Shown here one piece after another: positions 60,252 through 64,000 of a DNA stretch of 64,000 nt. Each line of letters starts with the position of its first letter. Positions within the stretch are counted from its first letter, which is position 1. A program made the translations under genes and the position numbers. This DNA comes from Daldinia sp. FL1419 (lineage: Eukaryota > Ascomycota > Sordariomycetes > Xylariales > Hypoxylaceae). A model generated the notes under the pieces. That model saw nothing but the letters and a program-made list of their open reading frames with translations. It searched no databases and was not told the origin of the DNA. The stretch lies in NCBI GenBank assembly GCA_025201765.1, contig MU623374.1, forward strand, positions 186,001 through 250,000. The letters run 5' to 3'.

Positions 60252-61760
60252 GAGCGTAGAAGGACAGAGGGGGGGGGGGACTTTGTCGCGCATCTATTGA
60301 AACCAACGACCGCTTAACCATTTTCCCCAGAAAATGTACCCTCGAGAATAAAATAGAACCAACGCAATAAAGTTGAAGTTTCGTCCAGAAAAAAATAAAA
60401 AATAAATAAAAATAAATAAAAATAAAAAAAAAAATAAAAAAAAAGAAGAAGAAGAAGAAAGTTCATCACAAAGGGGAAAATCTATGCCCGCACGATCTCT
60501 CTCGAGAAGTCATCTTCATTACGGCGATTCCCTCTTGAGGATTATTTTCGCTCTTTTCCCGTGTTGGTCTTTTCGCGCGCGTGTGGCGAGTGCAGTGTTG
60601 TATTTGTACCATACTACATACCGCATACTACCTACTACCACATACTACCCATAGTTACTACCCTTGCCTTTGATGTCTTAGTTTCTAGGGGATCCTTTTT
60701 CTGCTAATTATGGAGCGCTCCTTGCCGCGACCCGGTCTATCGGGTACAGCAACGATACAAGAAAGTAGTGTGTATAGAACAATCGCCTTGACAATTGCCT
60801 TGCGGTCTAAAAGCTGCACTATACCTACCTACCACGCTACCTACCACGCTACCTACTACGTTATAATGCTCATGTACGGTCTATGTACGGTCTATGTACG
60901 GGTCCATGTATGGTCAGCAAGAATACAGCATGTGCCCTACCGATTAAAGAAATATGAGAGGCCATGAGGCAATGACATATGAGCGATGTGCGGCGTTCCC
61001 CTCATTCTTACTTACATACTACTCTCTATCATACAATACAATACACTATCGCGGTAACAAATTCTGGTTGCTATTCATACCTAGGCACCTACCTGTGCAT
61101 TACCCAACTTGGGGACTTGGGGAGGGCAACATGGTCTACACATGAATTCGTCGTTACAGACACCGTGTATACGCACGTACGATGTATCCCCGTAAATAGT
61201 ATCGAAATGAGCCACCACCGTTAGGACTAGTACCTTGCATGTCGCGCGACCTCATCCACCCCAGGACCCATGCAGCCCATGATCCACCGTCAGCTGGAGC
61301 AGGGGTGCCTTACAACACTACAACCTACATGTAGGTACATGGCTAGGCAGGCTGGCTGGGTCAGAGAATCCGTCCGCCTGGCCGTGACCGACGTCTCTTG
61401 TCGACGTTCTTCCTCTCTCCGTGTACTGTCCGTACTATCTCTGCTCTTCCTTTATGCTTGCTTGTGTTGCCTTTTCGGCCCTTTACATTCTCAATATAGC
61501 AATGCAGCTCAGCCTGCTTTCTTGCTTCGCTATTGGTATTTCCTGTTTCATCGCAGACGGAGATGCTATACACCAGACCTCACTCTCGAACCAACTTAAT
61601 ACTACCACCAGTTAGAAGGCTGAGATCTATCTAGCCTTGCCCTTCTTTACAGATCCACCCCTCCCTCACTCTAGTCTTACCTTTTGTGACTATTTCCATC
61701 CTCTATATACTCTTTATTTATCCAAACTTGCAGGGCTGTGCGTGGTTTCCAATTTGAGCC

Positions 61761-64000
61761 ATGACTAGCTTGGAATTTATCATGGATATGGGCAATGAAG
61801 AAGACCCTCAGATAAATAAGAACGATGGCGGCTCCATCCCACCCGGGCCATCTCGTAGTCAAGATCCTTCCCGTGCGGCAACGTCGAGTCATGAGAAGCC
61901 TAGAGATCAAGACGATAGACTAGCTCCAGCCCCAACTAGAAGACGCGGTCCTACAGGTCATTCATCAAAGTCTACAGCAACAGCATCCTCGTCATCGCCA
62001 TCGACATCATCATCAGCAGCAGCAACAAGGCCGGCGCTTATAAGCAGGCAGAGCACTAAGAGTTCAGAGCCAATGGATCCCACAACGTACGGAAGTCACG
62101 CCCAAGGTTCATCATCCGGGGGAGGAGGCATGTCATCTTCTAGTATGCCTACGAGGCCGATGGGTAGTCTTCCAGGAGATGCGGGTATGCCGGTGAAATT
62201 GACTCCCATTACTGGCCGTGTTAGCAGAGCGAAGAAAGGCGTCCCAGTTCATACGTGCGATGTCTGCAAACCACCAAAGGTAAGCGGTTTTTTTTCTTTC
62301 TTTTTTTCTTTTTCTTTTTTTTCTTCAGAATCACGTATAGGGCTGGGGGAGGCTGATCCAATGATAAATTAGACATTCACGAGGGCGGAACACCTACGGT
62401 AAGTAAAAGCTCGGTGACAGAATTCGTTAAGAGACGCATCACTAAAGCGCTGAGTTACAGCCGCCACCAATTAAGCCACAAAACGCCCGGATTCCCATGT
62501 ACTTTTCCTGGTTGTGAAAAGGCGTTCCACCGAGCGGACCTACTCGCACGTCATACCCAGAGACAGTAAGTGAAACAGGCGGGTTAGAAGGGCGGTATCC
62601 GGGCCAATAAGGAGACTAACTTGATTCCAGTGACAATGACGATAAGGCATCGTCAGGAGGCACAGGTGGAGATATGAGCCGGCCGCCGTCTGCGGGCATG
62701 CTCGAGGACCCAAACTCCGGGCTAAGTTACCTATCCCATAGCTACTCATCGATGAACAGGGGCTCAGGCTCCCGACCGGGCATGACTGGACCCTCCGACA
62801 ATTCCTCTGGCACATCCTACCCCGGTAGTCTATCGCAGTATCAGATGAGCGGCCAAGATAGCACCAGTGGAGGGACTTCGATGTCTCCGTCACAGCATCC
62901 CGGCCGTGGCGATAGCTATCAAAATTCGCCCAATCCCGCTTCTCAACAGAATTATGTGTTGACTGGGTTGATTAACCCACCCTCGGGCATTGGGGGCTCT
63001 CCCGTCACAGGTACTGACTTCTTTGGAGGGATAGAATACCAACCTCGTACATCTTCTCCCTTCCCTAATATGCTCATGGACACTACGATCTTACCCCAGA
63101 CCTTGCCTAGCTTAACAATACCTGACAACAGTATTCCTCCAGGTCTTGTTCATGCTGGTCACGACGGTTCGCCTTGGCCTTCTTCCGCCTCGGAGAGTAC
63201 CTACTCTACCCCCTCAGAAATCGGCCACAGGAGAAACATGAACACCACGGGGTACGAATCACCAACCTCAGACTGGCCTCTATATTCTCACCACATGCAG
63301 AGTCCAAGCAGTGGATTCGAAGCCGCAACCGCGGCCTCTTACTATGGAACGCAATATACCTCGACAGCGCCGAATCTCGACCATGCGCTGAACATTCCAT
63401 TCTCAGACGATCAATCATTCGTCGATCAACAATACCACCCTTATTCAGTTCGTAGTCCGACCCCACCGACTATCTCACTGTCCGCTCAATCGAATGAAAA
63501 TTTAGTCACCCTTGCAGCCCCATCAATTCCCGACGCCGCGTCGGCAGGGGTTCGCCGGAAGGGCTCGACGATGCTCCTGGGACCACTCCAGGGGGCAGCC
63601 TTTCTAACTGCGAACACCCTGCCATCGCCCGTCCGAAACGCTATCCCGAAGTACCTCCATGCGTACTGGAAGAGATTCGACACACTCTTTCCGGTGGTTC
63701 ACCGCAAAAGCGTTAAAACAGCTGCCGACGAGGTTCTGCGTTGTGCTATGGCTGCAGTGGGCGCGCAGTATCTCCAAGGTAAGGATGATCGTATAAGAGC
63801 AAACGAGTTGCATGAATTTGCCTGGAAAGAGGTCAAAACTGTGAGTCAATCCGTTTACCTACTTGTGTACCCCTGAGAGAATAGCAGCTAAACCGGTAGA
63901 TACAGTGTACGAAGTGGAACCTTCAAATCATGCAGACGATCATCCTTTGCGAGTTTTACGCGCGGTTCCGCGGACGGAGTGTCCTACGACATCCGTCGGA
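61761..64000 (+). CDS. C2H2 zinc-finger transcription factor with fungal-specific domain, partial
   Basis: Exons 61761-62279, 62373-62398, 62461-62565, 62631-63840 and 63906 to the window edge; the 3' end is missing, and 651 codons are visible. After a disordered Ser-rich region come two C2H2 fingers assembled over three exons. Finger 1 is CDVC..(K/P)..TFTRAEHLRRHQLSH (Cys166, Cys169, His184, His188), with two extra residues (PP) in the loop. Finger 2 is CTFPGCEKAFHRADLLARHTQRH (Cys195, Cys200, His213, His217). A long Ser/Pro/Gly linker leads to the beginning of the fungal-specific transcription-factor (Fungal_trans) region: YLHAYWKRFDTLFPVVHR near 555, LRCAMAAVGAQYL, and after the last intron MQTIILCEFYARFRGR. 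The protein should be a nuclear DNA-binding regulator; its targets are unknown. The 26-nt exon 2 is a microexon encoding part of finger 1. Confidence 0.88.

Larger units (their letters stand above)
57482..61760. other. gene-poor stretch, 4.3 kb
   Basis: No gene can be supported. It carries many simple repeats: GTAATGCA x4, CCCT runs (58168-58187), A-rich and GAA runs (60390-60460), GAGCATTA x3, CTACCTACCACG repeats (60825-60852) and GGTCTATGTAC copies near 60877-60900. CCTAGGTA-type palindromes are frequent (57742, 57892, 58435, 59645). The minus-strand 83-codon frame at 59951-60202 is possible but unrecognised. The last few hundred bases are upstream of the zinc-finger gene. Confidence 0.4.

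Overview
The window looks like a piece of a filamentous ascomycete (Pezizomycotina) genome. Genes are compact with short GT-AG introns of roughly 50-130 nt. Every confidently identified product is a eukaryotic housekeeping or fungal-type protein. The mobile DNA is strongly AT-skewed with C-to-T/G-to-A type damage, as expected from repeat-induced point mutation (RIP). A Sordariomycete (possibly Xylariales) is my best guess from protein resemblance and the many TACCTAGGTA-like words between genes. That placement is inference, not proven here.

Layout, gene-bearing part 1 (1-18.6 kb): the 5' part of a SAC-domain phosphoinositide phosphatase (-), SNU13 (-) divergent from V-ATPase proteolipid subunit c (+), an intron-bearing tRNA-Met (-), a secreted GH31 alpha/beta-glucosidase (+), a PABPN1/Pab2-like RNA-binding protein (+), the HECT ubiquitin ligase HulA/Rsp5 (+, seven exons) and an AHC1-like zinc-finger protein (-). 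Part 2 (18.6-32 kb) is accessory. It holds an apparently intact piggyBac-type transposon, two tRNA-Ile(AAU) genes in inverted orientation bracketing a frameshifted relic gene, a 552-bp deletion derivative of a pogo/Fot1-type element, and about 3 kb of RIP-like AT-rich degenerate tandem repeat. Part 3 (32-44 kb) is again genic: an Alba-domain protein (+), VTC1 (-), a Tctex-type dynein light chain (+), an F-box protein (+) and choline-phosphate cytidylyltransferase (+), with a 452-bp MITE between the last two. Part 4 (44-57.5 kb) is decayed: a stop-interrupted frame, another MITE-like inverted repeat, and an 8.1-kb pogo/Fot1 element split by a 6.2-kb Ty1/copia retrotransposon with matching 5-bp target duplications. 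Part 5 (57.5-64 kb) is mostly non-coding, then the 5' part of a C2H2 + fungal-specific-domain transcription factor that runs off the right edge.

The genes do not form one pathway. They are independent core functions (splicing, vacuolar acidification, polyphosphate synthesis, ubiquitination, phosphatidylcholine synthesis, dynein transport). The most interesting material is the mobile DNA: one undamaged DNA transposon beside several ruined ones, and a nested insertion whose small non-autonomous relative lies 21 kb away.
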